From assembly GCA_029582155.1 (NCBI GenBank), contig CM055909.1, positions 22,527,347-22,591,346 on the forward strand: DNA of 64,000 nt, in the 5' to 3' direction. The position numbers and the translations under genes are program-made. How positions within the stretch are numbered: the stretch's first letter is position 1; each line of letters opens with the position of its first letter. This document shows, one piece after another, positions 34,835-45,914 of this stretch. The notes beneath the pieces are model-generated. The model ran no database searches and had not been told where the DNA came from. It saw only the letters and a program-made list of their open reading frames with translations. The DNA is from Panopea generosa (lineage: Eukaryota; Mollusca; Bivalvia; Adapedonta; Hiatellidae).

Positions 34835-34996
34835 AATTGTGACTCTAGATCAGCAAATGTATACATGGGATGCATTCATGACACCCGATAGAGTATAAAT
34901 GAGGCCCTTTAACATGAGGAATTTCACAACACTAGTTCTTGTAGATCTGTGGAACTTGATCTGACAGTGGCAACATTCTACAAGAAAGAACGGATA
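34835..34996 (+). other. Probable 5' leader segment of the zinc-finger gene, with two uORFs
   Basis: TTCCTTTTTTTCAG at 34821-34834 is a strong acceptor, so this leader probably joins an unseen upstream exon. It has an in-frame stop at 34910-34912 and no ATG in the main frame before 34997. Two uORFs occur: 34857-34898 (13 codons plus stop) and 34899-34964 (21 codons plus stop), the second starting immediately after the first stops. Whether they are translated is unknown. Confidence 0.6.
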
Positions 34997-36692
34997 ATGG
35001 AGAGCCATCAGTATTTTGATCATCATCATCCTCTTCATCATCAAGGGATGAATACAAACATTAACACAGGCAGTGTATTTAACACTACTGGTCTAGAAAT
35101 GGTTCCATCTGAAGCACAGCTTGTTAGCACTATGCATTTAAGTACGGATGTACCAGGACATAGAATAATGTCATATGGTGCACAAAACCAAAATCCTATT
35201 TCAATGCAGTTTAAGGAACAAAATGGCCACTATTCACCATCCAGAGGGATTGATTTCCATACTGTTTCAATGGTACAAAATGACAATTCAGTATTATCAA
35301 ACAGGAATAATTCTCAGGCATTAATTAGTACTGAGCATTTATCAGTTACATATACAGATAGAAATAGACATAGTGAAAGTGTGTTCAGAGATATTGCAGA
35401 AGATACTGGTATTGGCACAGATGAAAAGATACTACCAGAAATTCAAGATACTTTGTCATTATTTCCATTTGTTTGTGGTCTGTGTTACGCAAAGTATGAC
35501 AAAATTACAGAATATTTTACACACCTGAACACACAACATAGACACACTGAAAAATATTTACACGTCTGTGATGATGATGTAACAAACGGAGATAACACAG
35601 AGTTTACATGCGGTATTTGTAGAGTTGCCTTTCCTTCATTATGTTCATTGCATTCCCACATTAAAGATGTTGAAAACTTATCTGATTTCTGTTATGATTC
35701 TAAAAAAAGGATGATACATCCACCGCAGAGGAGCACCCATGTTTACACATCGTCCGGTAAATCGTCAGATCGGGACCAGATTTATTGGTCTGCCTCTAAA
35801 CGGGGAATTTGGAAAAGAATAATTGAACACAAAAACATGGTTTCTAATAATATACAAAAATCAAAATCGAATAAAAATGTAATCATGAAAAAACAAACCG
35901 CAGAGGCTGTAAATGCAGTTAGGATAGATATGGAATCAAATATAAAAACTGAACCAGATGATCAAATGAGTACAAGTAGTGAAGAAGATTTAAATGACAG
36001 TTCTTTAGTCGAGGAAGAAGAATCTAGTGCAGTTGTAAAGGAGGAAAATATGGATAGTGACTCCACCATTGATGCGGTGTATACAGCCGATGAGATGAAT
36101 GAAGCAGCTGAACAAGAACTGAATGAGGAAACTATCAAAGTGGAAAAATCGGAACATGAGGTTTATCTTGATGAATGGCGAAAAAAATACCAGCGATATC
36201 TTGACCAGAAAAAAAGACAGCTACGATATACTGAGAGAACTGATGATGAGGAAGAGAAGGAACTTGACAATGATGATAACGTTAGTGATGATAATGATAG
36301 CTTTGATTTGTTTAACAGTACAAATGAAATAAAAGCGACTGATGAAGACAGTTTTAAATTTGATCAGTTATTGGAAGAGACAAATCCAATTGCAGCTTCC
36401 GAAATTAAAAAATGTAGGAAAACGAGTAAACGTAGTAAACAAGAATCTGTACGTACTTTACGCTATGAGAACCGACCATCATCTATCAGTCAGCAGAGTG
36501 TACCATGTGAGACGTGCGGGGCTCTGATCAAGAGGAAGAATCTACGCTCTCACAGAATACAGCACCAGGAGAGTCGGAACTACGAATGTGAGCTATGCGG
36601 AATGAAGTTGAAAACAATCACATTACTTCGGACACACAAACAGAATGTACATTCGGAAGCCAACAGTGTAGTCTGTGATGTGTGTGGAAAAG
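34997..36692 (+). CDS. Zinc-finger gene, coding exon 1
   Basis: It encodes residues 1-565 plus the first base of codon 566 and ends AAAAG followed by GTAGGG. Intron 1 (36693-38762, phase 1) cuts finger 5 just after its second cysteine. Reading on into the intron would add ten intron-encoded codons after codon 566 and stop at 36728. Confidence 0.9.
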
Positions 36693-39600
36693 GTAGGGAA
36701 GATTTTATAGATGTGTACAGCATTTTGTAAGTTTTATTTTAGGTACATATATAATGGTTGTAAAACATCTGCAAAGGATTTCAGTATTGTACACGTATGC
36801 TAAACAGCTGGTCATTCACCTGAAGAGATCAAGAATCAGTAGAGTGGCAGGTTCAAGGTCCACCAGAACCAGGTGACGTATATTTTAGACCTTGTCCAAT
36901 CCACAACAATCCCGTTGGTCAGAAACTATTTTTTTCATTCAAAATGGTCTCTGTCATTATGTGTCCATTCTCTGTTGATTCGTAGTCCACATACTTTAGG
37001 CACGGTAAAAACAAACTTTGATTTGATTTAAAGAATAAAAAAAGAATTTATCTTCAGAAGTGGCAAACAAACATTTTTAAGGTGGCATAACAAGTCAATT
37101 TATCCATGCAAATTTGTATGTTCCTTAGTAAGTTAGCTGCCCTGTGGATTTCTTTGATTTATTGAATACCATATTTCATGACAACTTGTTAATCCTTTAC
37201 TCGATTGATACGCGTTTTCTCGCACCAATCACAGAAGGCCTTTGAAAACAGTGCAATAACGAGCAATCTGAACACTTCCTACACTGTTATCCACTCTGTC
37301 AGTTAATATAATGTCAGTTAGATACCCTGCTCCTCCACCTAAAAATACTTATCAGTCTTTCAGACTTAACAAAAATGGAGGTCCTAGATAATGGTGCTTT
37401 ATACCGGGTATGTAAAACAATTAGGGATGCTACAAAAGGGTATTTTGTTTCTCTGCATTATCCTCCAATATTCTAAAATTACTTACACTTTTCACCGATA
37501 AACTGTAGGCCATGATAAATAAAATTTTCATCATCATCATCATCAAAATTGATGTCACTGTTGTTTTATGCAACATTTAAATTTGTTGCCAACAGAACTG
37601 CAGCCTTTTTATCAATGTGAACTGATCATACGTAACTAAGTGCATGTTACAGTGGTTCTGTTAGCATTATCATCACTCATTTAAGACACGTTGTGGAAGA
37701 ACAGAAATAGGAAATAACAAATTTGACTGCTTAAGACAAGTGGCTGCCTAATAGAGGTGAGTGCTTGCACAGGTTTGACTGTATGTGTATGACATCCATT
37801 TGAGGACTCCTACCCCCTCTGCAGGGATCAACATTCTTCTCTTTCCTTCCTTTTGTTTCACCAACATATTTAAGTATATACTCAGAAACAGAAATACTTA
37901 CATCTAAGAAAAAAAACATTCAGGTGATCATGATTTCAGACTGGTTTCAGTAAAATTGCAAATGGTTTAACTGACATTGACTGAATAATATTTAAGTAAC
38001 TAGTCAATACTCACTTAATTTTTGAAAAAAATTTTAATGGGGTTTAACGCCATTTTCAACACATTTCAGGTTATACAACGTCACATCCAGTTTAATTGGT
38101 GGAGGAAGATCTCAGAATGAATCTGAATAGAACCATCGTCCTTCCACAAGTAACTGGTGAACCTTCTCACATAAAGTATTTGGACCAAATGGAACTTGAA
38201 CCTTAGCTGTAAGTGATCTTGACCACTCAGCCATGGCGAACCTTATCAAACTCATAAGGATTTGTCGCACCATAATTTACATATTTAGTTTAGATTCATG
38301 AACTCATTTCTTCAGCTCAGTTGCAATGAAAACTCAAAATATATGTATACGTTTTGGTTATATGAACTGCTCTTAAGTTCACTTCCTGTGTAGAACCAGT
38401 ACTGGGTGTTGTTGTTTGAGAGCCATTGGCTTGAGCTGAGCATCCAACCAGCAGCCTCTGGCTTGAGCAGTCAATACTCGATCTACTATCTCCTTATTGT
38501 TTGTCTCTCACTGCTGATTCAAGTGGGAAAGGTATCAGTTACTTGTGGAGATGAGGTGCACTCCAGTACTGGTTAACCTTTCGGGATCCCAGGAAACAGT
38601 GATTAGGTTAACTGATTGTCTGTTAGCCCTCAATGGCATAAAAATGATGCTAAATATTCAATCAATCAATCAATCTATCTACTTATATATATATATCTAT
38701 AATTAACATGTATGTAGCATAAGATGAATAGATGTATAACCAACAATGTATTTGTTGTACAGGTTTCAAGAACAAGCATTATCTGAAGCAACATCAGTAC
38801 GTCCACACAGCCGAGCGAAACCTGCCCTGCTCCAAGTGTGACCTGATGTTCAAGTCGAAGAAATGTCTGCGAATACACCAGCTGTGCCATACAGGTGATG
38901 CAATGTATTGTCTCGTTCATCTTTTAGTAGACTGATAACCGTAGGATTTTTTATGCCCCCTGCCATTTAAAGAATGGTGTATGGGACATTAAGTGTTACT
39001 ACTGTCTGTCCGTTTGTCCGCCCATCGGAAAATTGATTTCCAATCAATAACTTATGAAGGGGCATATGTACAGTCAAACCTGCGCAAGCGGCCACCTCTA
39101 TTAAGCAGTCACTTGTCTTAAGCAGTCATATTTGCTATTTCCCATTTCTATGCTTCCAGAGCAAATTAACCTGTATTTAACAACAACCTATCATAAAAGG
39201 TCACTTTTGCTCCTTCTCTTGACTGTCTGCTTAAGACAGGTTTGACTGTATATAATCATGAAATACAAGTCAGTTTTGTTATTCTTCAATTTCGGGTACA
39301 GGAGTTACGGCCCCTTTTTTCGGTAAAACCATTGATTTTCAATCAGTAGCTGGGGCATTCATGTCAACAGAAACTTTTTTCTAGACTTTAGTACCAGTGA
39401 CATACTCTGCTTATAAATACTTTCAATGAAGTATGTTTGTACAATCGTATGAGGCTTTGTCAACCGTATTTCAGTTATTTGACGACAGTCAGCATGCATT
39501 ATCGTCTTTCTTGGCAAGGCAGTTAACCAGTTCTAAACACACATTATCTCTGAAAGTCACTGACTACTTCCCCACATCTTTAGCGGTTAGAGAGTCAATT

Positions 39601-42366
39601 AAGTAGAAAAAGTTAATGGCCAATAATCGTAGCCTGTGACAAAGCAGAGAATCAAATTATTGACCTCTGAACTGGCAGTCAAACGACAGTGAAGTTTTAA
39701 TCAATGACATTTTAATGATATATGGATATTAAACAGGAATTTGTGTTCTCTTTAGATAGCTAATAATGTTTAAAATATAATAATGTTTCAAAATATATTG
39801 CAATAAGCAAAACTGTATTGCTAGGTTGCAATATGTACTGCCACATACTGTATTGCATGCAACGTGTTTGTTTGACTATTTAGTGTCATGTTTATACCAC
39901 TGAGAGTAAACAGATGATCATTTAATCCTGGAAGGTTAAACAGTACTCGAACATTGTTGAGTGGCAACGAGACGTAATGTCATATCGATAATCACCAAAA
40001 TTGTGGCTGGGCTTGGAATGGAACTCGTGACCCCTGGATTGATAGTCAGACGTGCTCCTGACTGAGCTAACTGGGCCGTACATGCAATATCATGTATTAT
40101 CATATTGTATTATCACTGTGAAATAAAAACAGATATGGCATTGCTATAAATAACACTATTAGTTTCTGTGTGTCATTGTATTATTTGAAGGTTTCAAAAT
40201 GATAATATTTATAATGATTTAATGACCTACTGTATATGTTTGAGCAAGCATCTCAGCATTCTATGTACATGAGCTGAGCTTATTGACAACATTGATTGTT
40301 TATTTGCATATTTAGCATCATTTTCATGCCATCAAGCTCTAATGCACCAGTATATTTGAAAGGCGTGTGATAAATTCATTTCATTTTTAGCTCGCCGGGA
40401 CGAAGTCCAAGGAGAGCTATTGTCATAACCCCGGTGTCGGCGTCGGCGTCGTCTGTAGACACCCAGGTTAAACTTTTGCGTTTAAGTTTAATATATCTAT
40501 GCAACCACTCATTGGACGTGAATGAAACTTTGCATGTGTGTTCACCATCATCAATGGAACACACACAGACAAGATCTATAACTCTTGATTGCATTTTGGC
40601 ACAGTTATGGCCCTTTTTGAAATTAGACACCCATAGGCGAGCTTTGTTGGTCTTCTGACAATTCTTGTTTCTCCTCTCTTTACAGAGTCGAAAACTCAAC
40701 AGTGCACACAGTGTGACCGGTCTTTCAGAAGGCTGGAAGAACTCAGAACTCACAACAAATATGTGCACTCTGATGCCCGCAATGAGGTAACAAGTCATTA
40801 ATTTAAATCTAGAACAAAAAGGAAATTTGGCACTTGTGTTATTTTTTGGTCACCTGAGATTTTGTCTCGAGGGACCTTTTGCGATCACCTTTTGCCCATC
40901 GTCGTCCATCTGTAAACAATTGACATTTTTGACTTCTTCTTAAAAAACGTAAGCTCAATCGTAATGAAATATTGTATGTAGCTTTGGTACCTAAGGGTGA
41001 ATCAAAATTGCGAATTGCATGGTCCAAATCCCGCTGGAACCTTGGGGGTGGGGCAGTAACAGTCAAATTCAAGGTAAATTTGAAATCTTCTTACTATCGG
41101 AAGCACTAGGAAACAAATGGTGACCATGATTATGGACACATATGGGTCTTTTATAAAAAATTGTGAATTGCATGTCCCTGGGTCTCACGGTTTGGCCCTG
41201 GGGATGGGGCCTACTTTACTAAATCTTTATAAAAACGTTATTTCTTATGACTGTATAGACTTTTTGGTGTGATTAGCTGTTGCTGATATGATGGTTAGTA
41301 CTTATGTTAAATTTCATGGTCCCCATCCATATGAGGTCTTGAGTTGGGCCATAGATTCATATTGCTTTATGTCATCAAGGATAATCAAGTGACTGTTAAG
41401 GCCCATGGGCCTCTTGTTTTATGCTTTTTTAAGTTTTAATTAACTGGTAACATTATGAATATTTTCAAAACAGAAAACCCATTTTTCAAAAAGAATTCAT
41501 GCACACTAAATTATTAACAAATATAGATGGATCTTTGTATATACACCTCCAGCAGGATTCAAGCATGTGATTAATAGTGTATTTTTAGCATACTGAAGCC
41601 ATACTGACAGATACACAAAACAGCTGTTGTCCAAGCAGAAAGATTTTGGGTCAAGTTTTAAAGATAAAATGCATTACTTTTTTAGAATTGGGGGTAAATT
41701 GTACAATGTCCACCTTTCATATGATACTATAGTGCTAGAAGTTCCGTCCATAAAACCTTACTTTATATGTTAGTGGAGGTGGGTTTAATCTCAAGCCAGG
41801 TTAAAATGGCTTGCTTCATTCTCCATGACTGAGAGGATGTCAGCACCTTCTAAGGTCACTTACCTCTCACTACTGAGGTCATGGGTTTGAAATAGTTAGT
41901 GTAGATTTTTTAGTTTTCCAAAAGTGATATAGTCGACACATTTGATGTTACTAAATTCTCTTCTTTTTATACATACCTGGCTTACATGTGCAGTTTCTAA
42001 TACAAAATTCCATACTGTTCATGTTGTATTATCTTCAAAGGGCCAACTCTGTTAATATTGAAATACTGGACCGTACCATTTGATTTGCCAGCCCATTGTT
42101 ATAGCCATACATAGCAGACTTTCATTTTAAATCACCTGAACCAAAGAAACAAAGCGAGTTGTCTATTGAAACAAAAGACAATATATATGTCTTACTTTTG
42201 TGGCAGTCTTAATAGTGCCAACATATTAATGTTACTTTTTTTGTGTTTAGCTCTGTTACACAGAAACTGTTTGAGGTTTTCATCAAAGTCTTGTTAACAA
42301 CTCATTACATACTTTGTCAATAGTATGTGCCCCATGTGCATTAGTACACAAGGATATCAGTGGGTG

Positions 42367-42397
<31 letters not shown>

Positions 42398-44458
42398 CTT
42401 AACCAGAATAAAAAAACTTTTTTCCTTTAAAAAAAATCAAAAATGATTCTTTAAATTGAAGACATATAAATATCAGTTTACTTAGATGGTCAACTGTTAA
42501 ATCTCGGGTAATGCCGATGTAAAAAAGAATAATGTTGTTTTGCTATGTTAGACACAAATATTAATTGTTTGGTTATTTAACATATAAAATTTTCTTCATA
42601 TCTTTTCGAACTTCATATTTTACTTTCTGGCCCAATGGTCCTCTGTGGCTAAGTGGTCTAAGGCGCCATCTCAAGATCATTAACTTCTCACCGCTAAAGT
42701 TGTAGGATCGAGGCACACTTGCTCCAAAAACTTTATGTGAGAAAGTTTGCCAGTTACTTGCGTAAGGGCAGTGGTTCTACTCAGATTCATTCTGAGGTCT
42801 TCCTCCAATAAAATTCCCAAACCAAAAGAGTCCCAGTCAAAATGGCCCGACTCCAAAATGGCCCCATATACCCTAGTCAAATTGGCCCCATCAGATTTTT
42901 TTAGATATATGTTCTTCTGGATATTGAATCGACTAAAAATAAATTATATTTTATAACTCAACATTTCTTCATACAGCACTTAATTGTTTTTCAGCGCTAG
43001 TTGAACTTGATTCAGGAGTTGGGGTGCCTCTTCTAAAATTGGGCAAATATTGTTAAATAAACAAGGCTTGAACTGATATACGTCCCCCTCCATCATTAAA
43101 AATGCGATCGAAAATATTTATAATTGGTCCCTGGTTGTTGATAGTTTGTAAATTTTAATCTACAATCTGATGAATAAATTCATTGTGCATACTTTCAGAA
43201 AATTTCATTTAACTCAATATTAAAAGCAATAAACATGTACCATCTCCTGACTAAATGTTGACGAAACAGCACACGAATGATTCATGATTAGTAAATTAAT
43301 CATTCATAATTCACAGGCAACTGATTTCTTGTACATAAACTGTAAGTTGTATGTAATCTTAGATGTTTAAACATGTTTCGATCACGCAAAATGCTCTTAA
43401 ATTAAATATATAGAGGTTTGAAGGAAAATTTATCTTAATTTGTCGTTATTTTAGGTGCAGTATACAAATTTTGTAATCTCACATACCGGTACTTAAACAA
43501 TTTTAAACACACATTTCTGGAATTGGCATTGTATTGATGACAATTTCATTCTGCAGTGTAAAAATTTTGATTTGTGTTCCTGAGATGAATGGAAGTTAAG
43601 ATAATTTAAAAGAGATATGGCGAGATTTTGCGTGAATACACAAGCGTTCACACAATCGCAATCAGTTGCCTTTCCTTCTCTTTATAATTCCTTGAACCCG
43701 CTAAGTAAAAAAGAACACAAATATACCAGTACCATAAGTGTTGTATGTACACCATTTGCCTCCTTGAAACAATGTATCCCTGCAAGTACTGTTGGACAAC
43801 GTTATACAAGGCTTGGTTAACTCTCTGATACAAACTTAACAAAATATGTGGTTGTGAAAGTTGTCTTGTGTTTTGTAACAAATTGTACGACAATGCCCCA
43901 GAGCGGGATTTTGTGCAGTAACGGAAGAAGAAGAAGAAATTCCAACCATATTCCATTGGGTTCAATGAGGTCGAGATGTGTCACCTTGATCGCTGCAAAT
44001 GGCGGACATACAAGATAATGACACAGTTGTGAATATGTGAAAAATTGTTTCATGCTTATTTCTGACTGAATCTAAATATGCACAATGAATCTGTTTATTA
44101 AATTGTAGATTAAAATATGAAGTTTGCAAACTCACGTTGATGAAAAATCAATAAATCAAGTAACTGATCATAACTTTCGTTGAGTGTATTACACGTACCT
44201 GCCATCTCTAAACTCTTGTTTATATCCCCCATGGTACTACATGGATTTGTTAACCTGATTTTGGTTTAAAACTTATTAACTGTCTTTGTTCCATTTCAGG
44301 TGTGCAGTTTCTGTGGGAAGGCTTTCAAAACTATGGAATGCGTTAAGAAGCATGAGAAGACGCATCTTCCGCACAAACACTTCTGTCATGTTTGCGGGAA
44401 AAGTTTCGCTCAGGCTTATAATATGAAATTGCACATGAAAGTTCATAATGACGTATAA
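34997..44458 (+). CDS. C2H2 zinc-finger protein, four coding exons (34997-36692, 38763-38894, 40686-40786, 44300-44458)
   Basis: The joined product is 695 residues. A His-rich, Ser/Asn-rich N-terminus is followed by a finger at 160-181 (C-X2-C-X12-H-X4-H) and a degenerate one at 205-221 that lacks its last histidine. Next is an acidic, Glu/Asp-rich middle (about 320-470) with SUMO-consensus lysines near 317 (IKTE), 348 (VKEE) and 381 (IKVE). Seven fingers follow, beginning at C504, C531, C560, C588, C616, C645 and C672. Nuclear DNA binding and transcriptional control are inferred from the fingers; the target is unknown. There is no KRAB, BTB or SCAN domain. The start at ATG 34997 is the first in frame after a stop at 34910. 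I do not recognise a named orthologue. Confidence 0.9.
37700..37783 (-). mobile_element. TA-type MITE fragment in intron 1
   Basis: CAGGTTTGACTGTA and GACTGCTTAAGACAAGTGGC match the 5' end of the MITE at 39069 in reverse. The other half is missing. Confidence 0.65.
38031..38245 (-). mobile_element. SINE family C in intron 1
   Basis: It shares GGTTTAACGCCATTTTCAAC (the 3' end in reverse) and the tRNA-like head ending near 38245 (ATGGCTGAGTGGTCAAGATC on the minus strand). Confidence 0.75.
38480..38677 (+). mobile_element. SINE family A body in intron 1
   Basis: GTCTCTCACTGCTGATTCAA, GGTTAACCTTTCGGGATCCC and an (AATC)n tail at about 38658-38675. It ends roughly 85 bases before the exon 2 acceptor; the head is diverged. 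Confidence 0.75.
38763..38894 (+). CDS. Zinc-finger gene, coding exon 2
   Basis: 132 bases after TTTGTTGTACAG. It completes Gly566, the rest of finger 5 (H576, H580), a TGEKP-like linker and finger 6 (C588, C591, H604, H608). It ends before GTGATG, phase 1. The exon is noticeably richer in G and C than the surrounding introns. Confidence 0.92.
38945..39420. repeat. Interspersed repeat G, split by a MITE
   Basis: TATGCCCCCTGCCATTTAAA to ATTGATTTCCAATCAATAAC forms the left part, and the 'GGGTACAGGAGTTACGGCCCC' region with ATTGATTTTCAATCAGTAGC the right part. The two parts look like successive units of one repeat interrupted at the TA insertion. Confidence 0.5.
39069..39250 (+). mobile_element. 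Intact TA-type MITE in intron 2
   Basis: The ends TACAGTCAAACCTG and CAGGTTTGACTGTA are perfect 14-base inverted repeats including a TA duplication, and the element is about 180 bases. TA target and short ends fit a Tc1/mariner/pogo-type non-autonomous element. Copies or pieces lie at 28761, 37700 and 47846. Confidence 0.85.
39873..40078 (-). mobile_element. SINE family A in intron 2
   Basis: The minus-strand head TTAGCTCAGTCAGGAGCACG and GAGTTCCATTCCAAGCCCAG precede the family body. CATGCAA at 39856-39862 and 40081-40087 is a possible short target duplication. Confidence 0.75.
40389..40643. mobile_element. Repeat F with AGCTCGCC ends, next to exon 3
   Basis: It starts AGCTCGCCGGGACGAAGTCC and ends GGCGAGCT-like (GGCGAGCTTT), giving short terminal inverted repeats around about 255 bases with a GTCGGCGTCGGCGTCGTC tract. 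A similar end lies near 16830 in reverse. Confidence 0.55.
40686..40786 (+). CDS. Zinc-finger gene, coding exon 3
   Basis: 101 bases after TCCTCTCTTTACAG. It completes Glu610 and encodes finger 7 (C616, C619, H632, H637). It ends AATGAG before GTAACA, phase 0. A repeat element ends about 40 bases upstream of its acceptor. Confidence 0.92.
40843..41424 (-). mobile_element. Interspersed element E, short copy in intron 3
   Basis: In reverse it starts AACAAGAGGCCCATGGGCCT and ends in ATCTCAGGTGACC, the same ends as the copy at 23661 but with fewer internal blocks. Confidence 0.65.
42366..42390 (+). repeat. 25-base poly-G run in intron 3
   Basis: An uninterrupted run of G preceded by GGGT, on the sense strand of the zinc-finger gene. 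Confidence 0.95.
42636..42815 (+). mobile_element. SINE family C in intron 3
   Basis: GGTCCTCTGTGGCTAAGTGG, TAAGGCGCCATCTCAAGATC and TTCTACTCAGATTCATTCTG match the family. It is joined directly to the GGCCCC-type sequence that follows. Confidence 0.75.
42818..42960 (+). mobile_element. GGCCCC-type element end, copy 1
   Basis: CAGTCAAAATGGCCCGACTC, ACCCTAGTCAAATTGGCCCC and ATATTGAATCGACTAAAAAT match the copy at 45592 in the same orientation. It resembles the subterminal repeats at 31691. Confidence 0.6.
44300..44458 (+). CDS. Zinc-finger gene, last coding exon
   Basis: After TTGTTCCATTTCAG it encodes fingers 8 (C645, C648, H661, H665) and 9 (C672, C675, H688, H692) and three further residues, then TAA at 44456-44458. 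Phase 0 at the start matches exon 3. Confidence 0.93.
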   Translation: MCSFCGKAFKTMECVKKHEKTHLPHKHFCHVCGKSFAQAYNMKLHMKVHNDV

Positions 44459-44525
44459 AGGGAATTTCTAATTAGGTCAATATAGAAGTAGTACTGTGAT
44501 TATAATTATAGAAAAATTATGTGAA

Positions 44526-44531
44526 AATAAA
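44526..44531 (+). terminator. Polyadenylation signal AATAAA
   Basis: 68 bases after the stop codon of the zinc-finger gene. It would place the mRNA end just before the 50-bp array at 44577. Confidence 0.55.
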
Positions 44532-44576
44532 TCTAAATACATCAGCATTATATTAGTATATAAGTTCAAATGAAAT

Positions 44577-45312
44577 ATGTGGTTTGAAATAATTATGGAG
44601 TATGGCTTTGAATGTCACATGGAGGCACATGGCTGGAAGTTATTATTGATTATAGTTGTTCATGTCACATTGAAGCACATGACTTGGAATAATTATGGAT
44701 TATGGTTGTACATGTCACATGGAAGCACATGGCTTGGAATAATTATGGATTATGGTTGTACATGTCACATGGAAGCACATGGCTTGGAATAATTATGGAT
44801 TATGGTTGTACATGTCACATGGAAGCACATGGCTTGGAATAATTATGGATTATAGTTGTTCATGTCACATGGAAGCACATGGCTTGGAATAATTATGGAT
44901 TATAGTTGTACATGTCACATGGAAGCACATGACTTGGAATAATTATGGATTATAGTTGTTCATGTCACATGGAAGCACATGACTTGGAATAATTATGGAT
45001 TATGGTTGTACATGTCACATGGAAGCACATGACTTGGAATAATTATGGATTATGGTTGTTCATGTCACATGGAAGCACATGACTTGGAATAATTATGGAT
45101 TATGGTTGTACATGTCACATGGAAGCACATGACTTGGAATAATTATGGATTATAGTTGTTCATGTCACATGGAAGCACATGACTTGGAATAATTATGGAT
45201 TATAGTTGTTCATGTCACATGGAAGCACATGACTTGGAATAAATATGAATTATGGTTGTACATGTCACATGGAAGCACATGACTTGGAATAATTATGGAT
45301 TTGAAATATGGA
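44577..45312. repeat. 50-bp minisatellite, about 15 copies
   Basis: The unit is TGGAATAATTATGGATTATG then GTTGTACATGTCACATGGAA and GCACATGGCT. Two variants alternate (TATGGTTGTA, TATAGTTGTT), and most copies are nearly identical. Confidence 0.95.
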
Positions 45313-45590
45313 GTATGGCTTTGAATACCTGAATATTGTGCCACACAGTTGTACATGGTAACACATGGTTTTAATTATTTAGTACTGTGTTATTAAATTA
45401 CACATTAAAACACATAGTTTGAATAATTAATAATTGTTCCACTGAATATCTCATGCAAATACATGGTTTGAAATACTGAATATCACATGACTTTAATTAT
45501 TCAAAGATTGTAAGGCATATTTCAATTACAAATACATTGTAATACATGGTTTGAACTATTGATAATTTGTTTACAGAATATCGCATTCAA
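45313..45590. other. Diverged repeat margin
   Basis: 'ACATGGTTTGAAxTATTxAxAAT' recurs irregularly; it is probably the decayed edge of the array. Confidence 0.4.
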
Positions 45591-45591
45591 A

Positions 45592-45745
45592 TGGAGTGCA
45601 GTCAAAATGGCCCCAAACAAAAACGGCCCCACACCAAAACGACCCCATGTACCCTAGTCAAAATGACCCCATCAGGTTTTTTGAGATATATGCTGTTCTG
45701 CCAGATATTGAATTGACTAAGAATAATTTATATTTTAAAGAGATG
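45592..45745 (+). mobile_element. GGCCCC-type element end, copy 2
   Basis: GCAGTCAAAATGGCCCCAAA, TACCCTAGTCAAAATGACCC and ATATTGAATTGACTAAGAAT match the copy at 42818. Confidence 0.6.
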
Positions 45746-45914
45746 TGCATATTCTGAAATAAAATATGAAGCAAAGCTGTATTTAACTTTTGTTTATGGG
45801 AACACAAATTGATATATAAGATGATTTAATTGCTTCATTTCATTTTTATTTTAAATTACTTTATTTGATAAATAATGTATTAATTTGGTACCAGTGTGAA
45901 AATTTGTGTAATGT

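Noticed and set aside
34949..34996. Start of the zinc-finger protein at 34949
   Set aside because: The codon there is GTG. The first in-frame ATG is at 34997, with an in-frame stop upstream at 34910.
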